A stretch of DNA of 64,000 nucleotides, taken from NCBI RefSeq assembly GCF_000170895.1, contig NZ_ABCS01000002.1:166081-230080 (forward strand). The letters run 5' to 3'. The notes below the pieces were generated by a model. It saw only the letters and a list, made by a program, of their open reading frames with translations. It searched no databases and was not told the DNA's origin. A program made the position numbers and the translations under genes. Of this stretch, positions 1 to 6,859 are shown in pieces. Positions within the stretch are counted from its first letter, which is position 1, and every line of letters begins with the position of its first letter. This DNA is from Plesiocystis pacifica SIR-1. GTDB lineage: Bacteria > Myxococcota_A > Polyangia > Nannocystales > Nannocystaceae.

Positions 1-327
1 AAGCCGAAGAGCGCGAGGTGACGGCGTTGCATCCTTGGAAGTGTCCGTGCGCCTCCCCACGAGGTCAAGCCTCGAGGTCGGGAGAGCCTGAGACAAAAGC
101 CCACCAAACCCAGCGCGAACACAGCCCCAAGTCACCGCACGACTACACCTGGCCCGATTTGACCTCGCCCGTCCGTCCTCCGCTCCCAGCAGCGCCTCAA
201 GCCGCTCCCATCACCCCAGGTGCGTTACCGTGCCCCTCGTGCCGGAGCTGCGCGCACACGACCTCCGCCAACACCTCGCTCCGGCCTGGTGCTTCACCGT
301 CGCCGGTACCTTTGGCCCTCGCTGACC
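1..327. other. No gene recognised at the left edge
   Basis: Open frames run through this stretch on the plus strand, but their translations are proline/arginine/alanine-rich with no recognisable motif, as expected of non-coding frames in high-GC DNA. I see no RNA gene or clear terminator. It lies downstream of the minus-strand XRE gene, so it may hold that gene's 3' untranslated region. Confidence 0.5.
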
Positions 328-675
328 TCAGCCCTCCATCAGCACGCTGTGGTGCAGCGAGTAGATCACCGCAAAGGCCATCCGCTGCTGCACCGCTGGC
401 AGCCGCCGAATGAACTCCGCGAGCTGGTCCACCGCGTCCCGCTCCTCGTCCAGCAGCAACCCCGTCGACATCTCGAGCCCCGCGGCGATCTTGTGCAGCG
501 TCTCTAGCGAGGGGTTGAACTTGCTCCCCTCGAGCCGCCGGATCGTGTCCGCCGAGAGCTCGGAGCGCTCCGCGAGCTCTTCTTGCGTCAAGCCCAAGTT
601 GGCACGCAGCCGCCGCAGGCGCTTGGCAAAGAGCTTCTTCCTATCCAAAGCCGGTCGCTCCACGTGTTCGGGCAT
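328..675 (-). CDS. XRE-family helix-turn-helix regulator
   Basis: This 115-residue protein is a small DNA-binding regulator. Residues about 15-70 form a lambda-repressor-type HTH: LRANLGLTQEELAERSELS is followed by a recognition helix (ADTIRRLEGSKFNPSLETL) and the usual hydrophobic close (HKIAAGLEMS). The remaining 40 residues are helical with no sensor domain that I recognise. The ATG at 675 leaves a short charged lead before the HTH, a normal length for the family. It is one of two XRE genes in tandem on the minus strand, about 115 bp apart, so separate transcription is likely. Targets cannot be read from the sequence. The family call is secure. Confidence 0.9.
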   Translation of the reverse strand: MPEHVERPALDRKKLFAKRLRRLRANLGLTQEELAERSELSADTIRRLEGSKFNPSLETLHKIAAGLEMSTGLLLDEERDAVDQLAEFIRRLPAVQQRMAFAVIYSLHHSVLMEG

Positions 676-790
676 GGCTCCTCCGCTGGCTGCACGCGCG
701 TTCGGGCGTGCGACCCATGCGAGGGTTCATGCCATGGAATCCGACGCGTCGCAAGTCAAATAGTTAGCAATCGAACTAGAACCGGAAGCG

Positions 791-1183
791 TCAGCCCGCG
801 CCATCCAGCCAGCCCTGCAACACGCCCGCCTCCATGCCGAGCGCAGCCGCGGCCTCCTCGACGCTGCCCATGTCGCTGACAACCTGCTCCGCCAGCTCCC
901 GGAGCATCCCTGCCCACGAGCCACTCGCCACCGTGTAGCTCGGCCGCATCCGCCCCTTCGGGGGAGCAGCCGCGGAGATCAGCGCGGCGACATCCAGGTC
1001 GAGACCTGCGGCGATCTTGGCGAGGGTGTCGAGCGAAGGCGAGAGCTGCTGCGTCTCGAGCTTCGAGATCGTCGCGTCCGCGACCCCAGCTCGCTTGGCG
1101 AGCTCGCGCTGGCTCAGCCCCAGCTCCGCCCGTCGTCCGCGGACGACCTCGGCCAGGGACTCGCGGAGACCTGCGTCGCTCAT
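791..1183 (-). CDS. XRE-family helix-turn-helix regulator
   Basis: I place the start at the ATG at 1183 (MSDAGLRES), giving 130 residues. The frame stays open further upstream, but that extension is arginine-rich and lacks family features. The HTH covers residues about 10-65 (RRAELGLSQRELAKRAGVAD, then TISKLETQQLSPSLDTL and AKIAAGLDLD). The C-terminal half ends in a short helical segment with the pattern AAAALGMEAGVLQGWLDG. The protein is probably a dimeric repressor. The divergent region at 1184-1470 would hold its promoter and that of the broken ECF sigma gene, so the two may have been a regulatory pair. That link is inferred only from position. Confidence 0.85.
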   Translation of the reverse strand: MSDAGLRESLAEVVRGRRAELGLSQRELAKRAGVADATISKLETQQLSPSLDTLAKIAAGLDLDVAALISAAAPPKGRMRPSYTVASGSWAGMLRELAEQVVSDMGSVEEAAAALGMEAGVLQGWLDGAG

Positions 1184-1470
1184 GGGGGGAGTGTGCCACT
1201 TCGGGGCGCGAGGGTGAACGCTTGCCGGTTGAGCGGCGTGAGGCCAAGGACGATTCGGGCACGAGCGCGGGGACCACTCGTGCCCCTGCGCTGGGCCCAG
1301 ATCGGCCCCAGACAGCACCTCGAGGGAGCTCGTGCAGCGATCGACCGCCCAGGCGGATCGCAGCCAGACACCCCTGCCGCTGGCGTCCCAGCACGAGCGC
1401 TCGTCCCTCAGCGCGTCCCCGTTGCTAGCGCGCCAAGGTGTCAAGCATCACACCCGAACATCCGTGGGGC

Positions 1471-1804
1471 ATGCAGCTCAGCCCCCAGGAGCTGCGTCGC
1501 TTCGACCGAGAGCTCCTCCGCTACTTCACCCGCCGCACCGGCTCCCCCGAGCTCGCCGAAGATCTCCGCCAAGAGGTCTGGCTCGCCGCCCGCCACTACC
1601 GGGGCGAAGGCCCACCCAAGAACTTCCTCCGCGCCGTCGCCCACCGCCAGCTGGTCAACCATCTCCGCCAAAAGCACCGACACCCCGCCCCACTCCCCGC
1701 CGACATCTCCAGCCCCCGGCCCTCCCCCGAACACCGCGCCCTCCAACACCAAAGCCACCGCGCCCTCCACACGGCCCTCACCGCCGTCCCCGAACCCTTC
1801 CGCC
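1471..1804 (+). pseudogene. ECF-type sigma-70 factor, truncated by the IS
   Basis: Reading from the ATG at 1471 (a GTG at 1438 is in frame and also possible), the protein starts MQLSPQELRRFDRELLRYFT. It has a recognisable sigma region 2: RYFTRRTGSPELAEDLRQEV is followed by WLAA and by LRAVAHRQLVNHLRQK. Region 4 begins with LHTALTAVPEPFRRGF and is then cut exactly where the insertion sequence starts. The rest of region 4, which should contact the -35 element, is not found after the right end of the IS or elsewhere in the window. The factor should therefore be non-functional. The lack of a matching 3' half suggests a deletion accompanied or followed the insertion. Confidence 0.75.
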
Positions 1805-1830
1805 GGGGCTTCAGGACTTTGAGTGGGTCA
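1805..1830 (+). repeat. IS left terminal inverted repeat
   Basis: This end reads GGGGCTTCAGGACTTTGAGT and continues GGGTCA. It matches the reverse complement of 3111-3136 at about 20 of 26 positions, including an unbroken run GCTTCAGGA. Confidence 0.75.
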
Positions 1831-1882
1831 CCCCGCAGGGAACCCTGGTACGCCCCCTCCAGCCCAGGCATGCTGAGAGCCC

Positions 1883-3130
1883 GTGCGCGACCGAGACCTC
1901 TACGCCAAGCTCCTTGGAATCGAAGACCCCTGGTACGTCCGCGACGTTGACCCGCGCCTCGAGGCTGGGGAGGTCGAGATCTTCATCTCCCGAGACGAGC
2001 GCGCCGAGCTCCCGTGCCCAGTCTGCGGGGCCGCGGCCGGGCGCTACGACACGCGGACTCGCACCTGGAGGCACCTCGACACCATGCAGTACAAGACCCT
2101 CCTGACCGCCGAGGTCCCGCGGGTCAAGTGCGCCGAGCATGGCGTCAAGCAGCTGAAGGTGCCCTGGGCCGAGCCCGGCTCGAGGTTCACCGCGATGTTC
2201 GAGGCGCTCGTCATCGACTGGCTCAAAGAGGCCAGCGTGTCCGCCGTGGCGAGGATGCTGCGCATGACTTGGGACGAGGTCGACGGCGTCATGGCCCGAG
2301 CCGTCGCTCGGGGCCTCGAGCGCCAGCAGTCCCAGCCGCTGCGCAACATCGGCATCGACGAGACCTCGTTCCAAAAGCGCCACGAGTACGTGACCGTGGT
2401 CTACGACTGCGACCGCAAACACGTCATCGACGTCCTCGACAACCGCCGCCAGTTCGACCTCGAGGAATTCTACTTTGGCACCCCCCTCGAACACCTCCAG
2501 AGCCTGGAGTCGGTGTCGATGGACATGTGGGGGCCCTACGTCCAGGCGACGCTGATCCACGTCCCCGACGCGGAGCGGAAGATCGCCTTCGACCGCTTCC
2601 ACGTCGCCAAGCACATCAACGACGGCGTCAACAAGGTGCGGGTCGATGAGCACGCCGAGCTGCGCGAGCTCGGAGACCGGACCCTGACGGGGACTCGCTA
2701 CCTGTGGCTGAAGAACCCCGAGAACATGACGGCCAAGAGCCGGCTTCGCTTCGAGGCCCTGCGCGGGAGCTCGCTGCGAGTAGCGAGGGCGTGGGCGATG
2801 AAGGAGGCCGCGCGCCAGCTGTGGAGCTACGAGCGGCGGGGCTGGGCGCGGCGGGCTTGGAAGCGGCTCATCGGCTGGATGGCGCGGTCTCGACTACCGC
2901 CGATGGTCAAGGTCGGCCGGACCCTGCGAGCGCACCTGTGGGGCATCGTGAACGCGATCGTCCTCGGGGCGACGAACGCCTCACTCGAAGCGGTGAACTC
3001 GAAGATCCAGGCGCTGAAGAAACGGGCGTGCGGGTATCGGAGCCGGGCTCGGTTTCGGAGCGCGATCTTGTTTCACTGCGGGGGGCTCGAGCTCTATCCG
3101 AGCGCTCATCTCGCCCACACGAATTCCTGA
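1883..3130 (+). CDS. ISL3-family transposase
   Basis: This 415-residue DDE transposase has a GTG start at 1883. An N-terminal zinc-binding segment carries CPVCG near residue 45 and a later Cys/His pair (VKCAEHGVK). A helix-turn-helix-like region follows (SVSAVARMLRMTWDEVDGVM). The catalytic core starts with IGIDETSF, whose Asp is the first DDE acid, continues with SVSMDMWGPY (second Asp) and ends with the ISL3 hallmark ATNASLEAVNSKIQALKK, where the Glu is the third acid. LKNPENMT is also typical of the family. It appears full length and intact, and its stop codon lies in the right terminal repeat. The element could therefore still be active. Confidence 0.9.
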   Translation: MRDRDLYAKLLGIEDPWYVRDVDPRLEAGEVEIFISRDERAELPCPVCGAAAGRYDTRTRTWRHLDTMQYKTLLTAEVPRVKCAEHGVKQLKVPWAEPGSRFTAMFEALVIDWLKEASVSAVARMLRMTWDEVDGVMARAVARGLERQQSQPLRNIGIDETSFQKRHEYVTVVYDCDRKHVIDVLDNRRQFDLEEFYFGTPLEHLQSLESVSMDMWGPYVQATLIHVPDAERKIAFDRFHVAKHINDGVNKVRVDEHAELRELGDRTLTGTRYLWLKNPENMTAKSRLRFEALRGSSLRVARAWAMKEAARQLWSYERRGWARRAWKRLIGWMARSRLPPMVKVGRTLRAHLWGIVNAIVLGATNASLEAVNSKIQALKKRACGYRSRARFRSAILFHCGGLELYPSAHLAHTNS

Positions 3131-3136
3131 AGCGCC
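3111..3136 (-). repeat. IS right terminal inverted repeat
   Basis: On the minus strand this end reads GGCGCTTCAGGAATTCGTGT and continues GGGCGA, pairing with the left end. The transposase stop codon (3128-3130) lies inside the repeat. Confidence 0.75.
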
Positions 3137-4203
3137 ACCTCAGTGAGGCTAGGCTGTGGCTGTCCGACGAAGCGAAGGCCCGCCCCCTCGAGGACGAGCA
3201 AGGGATCGAAGTACCCGACGTTCAAGCTGCGACGCTTCGCAGCGTCGCGGGCACCTCGCCTCCAACATGGCCATCGCCACAGCCCCTCGCCCTGTCTATA
3301 CGCTACCGCTGGACCGTACTCCCCCCCTGTGTCCCGAGCGGCCATCAAGAAGATCCGCTCATCGGTCAATGGCGAAAACTCGACGAGAGCTGGGTCGCGC
3401 GCACCCGAAAGCTAGGAGAAGACCTCAACGAGGCCGGTAAGGAGCGAGGTCGGATTCACTCGGCGTTCTCCAGCCTGACCAGCGCTTTGCTCGGCTTCGA
3501 GCGCAAACAGACCAAGCTGCAGAAGCGTCTCGACACGATCAGTGAGCGTTCCCCCTCCGAGCTCGGGCCGACGTCATGCGTGCACATGCTGACGAAGCTC
3601 GACGGCCTCGAGCAAGAACTAGAGGCGCTCCATGGTGATCTAGGCGAGGTCGAGCGCAAGGCAGAAGAAGAGCGCGAGCGCAACGCGCAACGCGAGAAGT
3701 GGCAGACCGAGCAAGAGGAGGCGCAGCGTGACCTCGAAGTGAAAAAGCAGGAGGTCCTGGAGCTCGATGGCGAGAAAGCTCAACTCGACGCCGATCTCGA
3801 AACGGTCAACTCGGAGCTGGAGGAGGCCACCCGAAAGACCAAAAAGGACCTCCAGGCGCGCAAACACAAGCTCTCGGATCAACGGAAAAAGGTCGTGCGC
3901 TTCATGCAGAGGATCCGTAGTGAGATCGAAGCGCTCGAGCACCTGCTCGAGCAGTCCTTCGAGTTCCGCCCGCCCACACAGAAAAAGTCCAAGCGCAAAC
4001 GACAACGCGGCCGCTTCGTCCCCGACGTCAAGGCCAAGTCCGGCGGTCCGGATGTTCCTGACGAGAGGCTCCCCGAGCTCGGCGCGCTGCGCAGGCGCGG
4101 CAAGCAACGCTTCCTCGTCATCGAGCACTGGGAGCAACTCGAACGCGGTGAGCAAATCGCCGAACGCTACGGAGCCCAGCTCGTCGCTCCGGAGAAGATA
4201 TGA
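3137..4203 (+). pseudogene. Coiled-coil protein, first gene of the operon, 5' end lost at the IS junction
   Basis: The frame is open from inside the IS to 4203, but there is no ATG or GTG in frame between the IS end and about 3586. From about 3415 the product is strongly helical: a long heptad-like stretch of Glu/Lys/Gln/Leu (EERERNAQREKWQTEQEEAQ and beyond) lies between about residues 90 and 290 of this segment. A basic tail (KKSKRKRQRGR) and an ordered C-terminus (RFLVIEHWEQLERGEQIAER) follow. Near 3340-3420 neighbouring frames carry fragments such as IKKIRSSVNG and KTRRELGRA that would fit a lost N-terminus, suggesting small frameshifts as well as truncation. It overlaps the DUF2997 gene by 4 bp (ATGA). 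It may be dead, or translated from a downstream TTG or ATG. Confidence 0.6.
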
Positions 4204-4412
4204 AGGAACAGCGCATCACCATCGAAATCGACCCGGAAGGCCGGATCACTGCCGACGCCGACGGCTTCGCCGGAGACGCGTGCCTGCGTGAGCTCGACAA
4301 GCTCCTCGACGAGCTCGCGCCGACCACCGCGACCATCGAACGCAAGCCCGATGCCGGCCCCGCTCGGGTCCAGGCCTCACGAACCCAAACTGTCGGGAAG
4401 AAAAAGCGGTGA
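4200..4412 (+). CDS. DUF2997 family small protein
   Basis: A 70-residue protein starting MKEQRITIEIDPEGRITADA. This two-strand opening with the I-x-P-E-G-x-I pattern is the DUF2997 signature. A helix follows (CLRELDKLLDEL) and then a basic tail ending GKKKR. DUF2997 proteins are known mainly as neighbours of DUF1257/Ycf35 genes, often with an AAA+ ATPase and a 4Fe-4S protein; their biochemical role is unknown. The start overlaps the stop of the coiled-coil gene and the stop overlaps the DUF1257 start, each by 4 bp. That indicates translational coupling and fixed stoichiometry. No AAA+ gene is present here; it may have been lost with the IS junction upstream. Confidence 0.8.
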   Translation: MKEQRITIEIDPEGRITADADGFAGDACLRELDKLLDELAPTTATIERKPDAGPARVQASRTQTVGKKKR

Positions 4413-4903
4413 GTGCCTACATCACCTTGGCCACACCGATGACCGATCGAGAGTGCCTCCTGGAAGCTCTCGCTGCCCTCGGCTTTGGCAGCCAAAAGGT
4501 CGAGGTCCACGACGAACCCGTCGCACTCGTCGGCTACGAAGGCACACGCCGCGGTCAAGAAGCCAACATCGTCATCCGCCGCGCGCATGTCGGCGGTGCC
4601 TCGAACGATATTGGTTTTCTCGCCACGAAGACCGGCTACCAGGCGTTCGTGAGCGACTACGATCGAGGCCGCCATGGCAACCGATGGCTGGCCGAGCTCA
4701 ACACCCGCTACCAGGCCGCGTGGACCGCCAAACAAGAGCGCCTCGCCGAGGAGGAGCGAAAGCGCGTCGAGGAAGAGCGCCGACAGCTCGTCGAGGCTCA
4801 GCGAGAGGCGATCCACCGCAAGGCCAAAAAGCTTGGCTACCGCGTGCAAGAGACCCGCGAGGACGGCAAACTGCGGCTGGTCTTGATCAAGCGGGTCTAC
4901 TGA
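4409..4903 (+). CDS. DUF1257 (Ycf35-like) protein
   Basis: This 164-residue protein begins at a GTG overlapping the DUF2997 stop (GTGA). The opening MSAYITLATPMTDRECLLEA and the segment VALVGYEGTRRGQEANIVIR are characteristic of DUF1257, the family of plastid Ycf35. The sequence DIGFLATKTGYQAFVSDYD is the conserved middle of the family. After residue 100 the chain becomes a charged helix (EERKRVEEERRQLVEAQREA) and ends with a strand-rich tail (GYRVQETREDGKLRLVLIKR), a typical Ycf35 ending. No enzymatic activity is established for the family. Its tight coupling to DUF2997 and a radical-SAM activase recalls cyanobacterial Ycf35 neighbourhoods, but the sigma and polymerase-like genes downstream do not. 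Confidence 0.85.
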   Translation: MSAYITLATPMTDRECLLEALAALGFGSQKVEVHDEPVALVGYEGTRRGQEANIVIRRAHVGGASNDIGFLATKTGYQAFVSDYDRGRHGNRWLAELNTRYQAAWTAKQERLAEEERKRVEEERRQLVEAQREAIHRKAKKLGYRVQETREDGKLRLVLIKRVY

Positions 4904-4905
4904 CG

Positions 4906-5472
4906 ATGACGACCCTCAACATTGCTCGTACGCTCGCTCGGTCGCAGGTCAATGGACCCGGAGAACGCTTCGTGATCTGGGCCCAAGGGTGCTCGCTCCG
5001 CTGTCCTGGGTGCTGGAACCCCGACACTTGGGCCAAGAAGTCCCGCGTCTTGGTGAGCGTCGATGAGCTCAGCCAAGCGATCTTCGACACCCCGGGGATC
5101 GAAGGTGTGACCCTCACAGGCGGGGAACCATTCGAACAAGCCGAAGGTTTCGGCGCGCTCGCCGACATCGTGCGCGCACGCAACATGTCGGTGATGATCT
5201 TTACCGGCTACAACCCCGACGAGTTCGATAGTCGGAATCAGCGACGACTCGTCGAGCGATGCGACATCCTCGTAGCTGGTCGATACGTCCAGTCGCGTAC
5301 GGTACACGGCCAGCCTTGGCTTGGGTCAGCGAACCAACAGGTGCACTATCTGACGGACAGGTACACCCCTGCGCGCCAGAGGGCGGAGTGTGAGTTCCAC
5401 ATCCATGAAGACGGACGGCTCGTCCTCACCGGCTTCCCGGCGCCCGAACTGCAAGACATCACTCCCGCGTGA
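4906..5472 (+). CDS. Radical-SAM 4Fe-4S activase-like protein
   Basis: A 188-residue protein whose ATG lies 2 nt after the DUF1257 stop. The radical-SAM cluster motif CX3CX2C is at C29, C33 and C36 (WAQGCSLRCPGCWNPDTW), in the short N-terminal form seen in NrdG-type glycyl-radical activases. VTLTGGEPFEQ near residue 65 is the GGE motif that contacts SAM, and VMIFTGYNPDEF follows the same template. NrdG-type enzymes make a 5'-deoxyadenosyl radical to activate a partner. No glycyl-radical enzyme or reductase is encoded in the window, so the partner is unknown. Similar short 4Fe-4S proteins accompany DUF1257/DUF2997 genes elsewhere. It could modify the polymerase-like protein or a small molecule. 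Confidence 0.85.
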   Translation: MTTLNIARTLARSQVNGPGERFVIWAQGCSLRCPGCWNPDTWAKKSRVLVSVDELSQAIFDTPGIEGVTLTGGEPFEQAEGFGALADIVRARNMSVMIFTGYNPDEFDSRNQRRLVERCDILVAGRYVQSRTVHGQPWLGSANQQVHYLTDRYTPARQRAECEFHIHEDGRLVLTGFPAPELQDITPA

Positions 5473-5623
5473 CCTCATCTCAGGGGCGCAGCATCAGCCG
5501 AGCCCATCACCCGTGACCGCTTCCGTCAGGGTTCACTAGAGGACCAGGTCGTCGTAGTATCCGCCAGGTGAGAATACGCCAACGCTCCCCCAGAGACCGG
5601 GATGCTCAGCCCCGAGGGCGTTC

Positions 5624-6859
5624 ATGACCGAATCCAGGCAGCGAGCTGTTGCCCGCGTCGTCGAGTTGCGCGGCTTCGCGTGGCACGACGAGCCGGCCCT
5701 CGAGCCCGCCGACGAAGGCACTCCCCTACTTGACGAAAATGGCCAGCAACTCGGTTGCGTCGCGGTGCCCGACGATGCCCCGAGCAGCGAGTTCTCCATG
5801 GCCGACGGCATCGTCGCACTCGACAGTGCGACCCGCACCCGTCTGTTCGAAACGCTGAACCTCGACGAGATCGAGCTAATCCGCACGCTCTTGACCACCG
5901 TCGACGAGGCCCAAGAGCAGTGGCTGCTGGAGGTCGACGCCCGCATCGATTCGAATCTCTCCTCGACACTCGAAGAGTCTGACCTCCCCGGTCTGAGCCG
6001 GCGGGAACGAGCAGAGATCAGCATGCGGGTCGCCCGCTACGTGCTCGCCGGCGACATCGACTTCGGCCCCGAAGTGCGTGCGATGCTCGATCGCATCCTC
6101 GCCACGCGGCGGCGGCTGTTCGCCGACTCACTGCGCCTGGTCATCAGCCTCGTCCACCGGTATCGCAAACACATGGACTTCGCCACGGGTATGCTCCGCG
6201 GCGCACTTGGCCTCGACAAAGCGATCGATCGCTTCGAGCCCGAACGAGGCTGGCAGTTCTCGACCTACGCGACCTGGTGGATCCGACAGAACATCACGCG
6301 CTCATCCATGGACTTTGCCACCGCTCTTCGCGTGCCCGTCCACGCGGCCGAGCAGACCACACGTTTTTGGATGGTCCAGCAGGAACTCTGGAGTCAGACG
6401 GGCGTGCGTCCGACCGACGAAGAGGTCCTCAACCAGGCCAACTTCAAGTTCTCGATCGAGCGACTCGGCGACTATCGCCGTCACGCCCGCACCGCCCACC
6501 TCACGCGACGCGACCAACTCGGGGCAGCAGAGGCCATTCTCGACAGCGACATCCCCTCCCTGCTCGAAGGCAACCCGGCGAGCGGCTGGGTTCGCGCGGC
6601 CATCGACCACGCCACCGCGCAGGTCGACGACAAAGAGCACAGTCGGCCCTCGAGGGGGCGCTGGCACGCGATCTTCTCTCGCCGAATTCTCGGGGACCAG
6701 ATCCAGAACAACACTCTGCGGGAGCTCGGTGAAGAGTTCGACATCACTCGAGAGCGCATTCGACAAAATGAGGCGAAGCTGATCGACTTCCTCGCACGAC
6801 GTCTCTTTCGCGGGCAGGAGCACCTCCCTCCGTTGGCATGGGGGCCGTCCGATGAGTGA
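5624..6859 (+). CDS. Sigma-70 family factor dedicated to the polymerase-like operon
   Basis: A 411-residue protein starting at the ATG at 5624, preceded by GAGGG. About 160 residues of unfamiliar N-terminus lead into region 2 (LRLVISLVHRYRK from about residue 170). The region 2.3-2.4 block around 203-225 includes RFEPERGWQFSTYATWWIRQ, keeping the aromatic residues that melt promoters. RVPVH and VRPTDEEVLNQANF fit region 3. Region 4 at about 364-386 has TLRELGEEFDITRERIRQNE, a standard -35-binding HTH. This is a primary/group-2-like layout, not an ECF factor, and nothing looks inactivated. A 151-bp gap before it may hold an internal promoter. Its stop overlaps the next start by 8 bp, so it is translated together with the polymerase-like protein. 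Binding between the two is inference. Confidence 0.88.
   Translation: MTESRQRAVARVVELRGFAWHDEPALEPADEGTPLLDENGQQLGCVAVPDDAPSSEFSMADGIVALDSATRTRLFETLNLDEIELIRTLLTTVDEAQEQWLLEVDARIDSNLSSTLEESDLPGLSRRERAEISMRVARYVLAGDIDFGPEVRAMLDRILATRRRLFADSLRLVISLVHRYRKHMDFATGMLRGALGLDKAIDRFEPERGWQFSTYATWWIRQNITRSSMDFATALRVPVHAAEQTTRFWMVQQELWSQTGVRPTDEEVLNQANFKFSIERLGDYRRHARTAHLTRRDQLGAAEAILDSDIPSLLEGNPASGWVRAAIDHATAQVDDKEHSRPSRGRWHAIFSRRILGDQIQNNTLRELGEEFDITRERIRQNEAKLIDFLARRLFRGQEHLPPLAWGPSDE

Larger units (their letters stand above)
1805..3136 (+). mobile_element. ISL3-family insertion sequence
   Basis: A 1.33-kb element bounded by imperfect 26-bp inverted repeats (about 20 of 26 matching) and carrying a single transposase gene. 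The left boundary falls inside an ECF sigma gene and the right boundary abuts a coiled-coil gene. I compared the 8 bp on each side and found no matching target duplication, although ISL3 elements normally make one of 8 bp. That suggests rearrangement between copies or an adjacent deletion. Confidence 0.8.

Noticed and set aside
4409..4903. Cyanobacterial or plastid origin for the DUF1257 gene
   Set aside because: The family occurs in many bacteria, and the codon use here matches neighbouring genes, so no transfer is needed.
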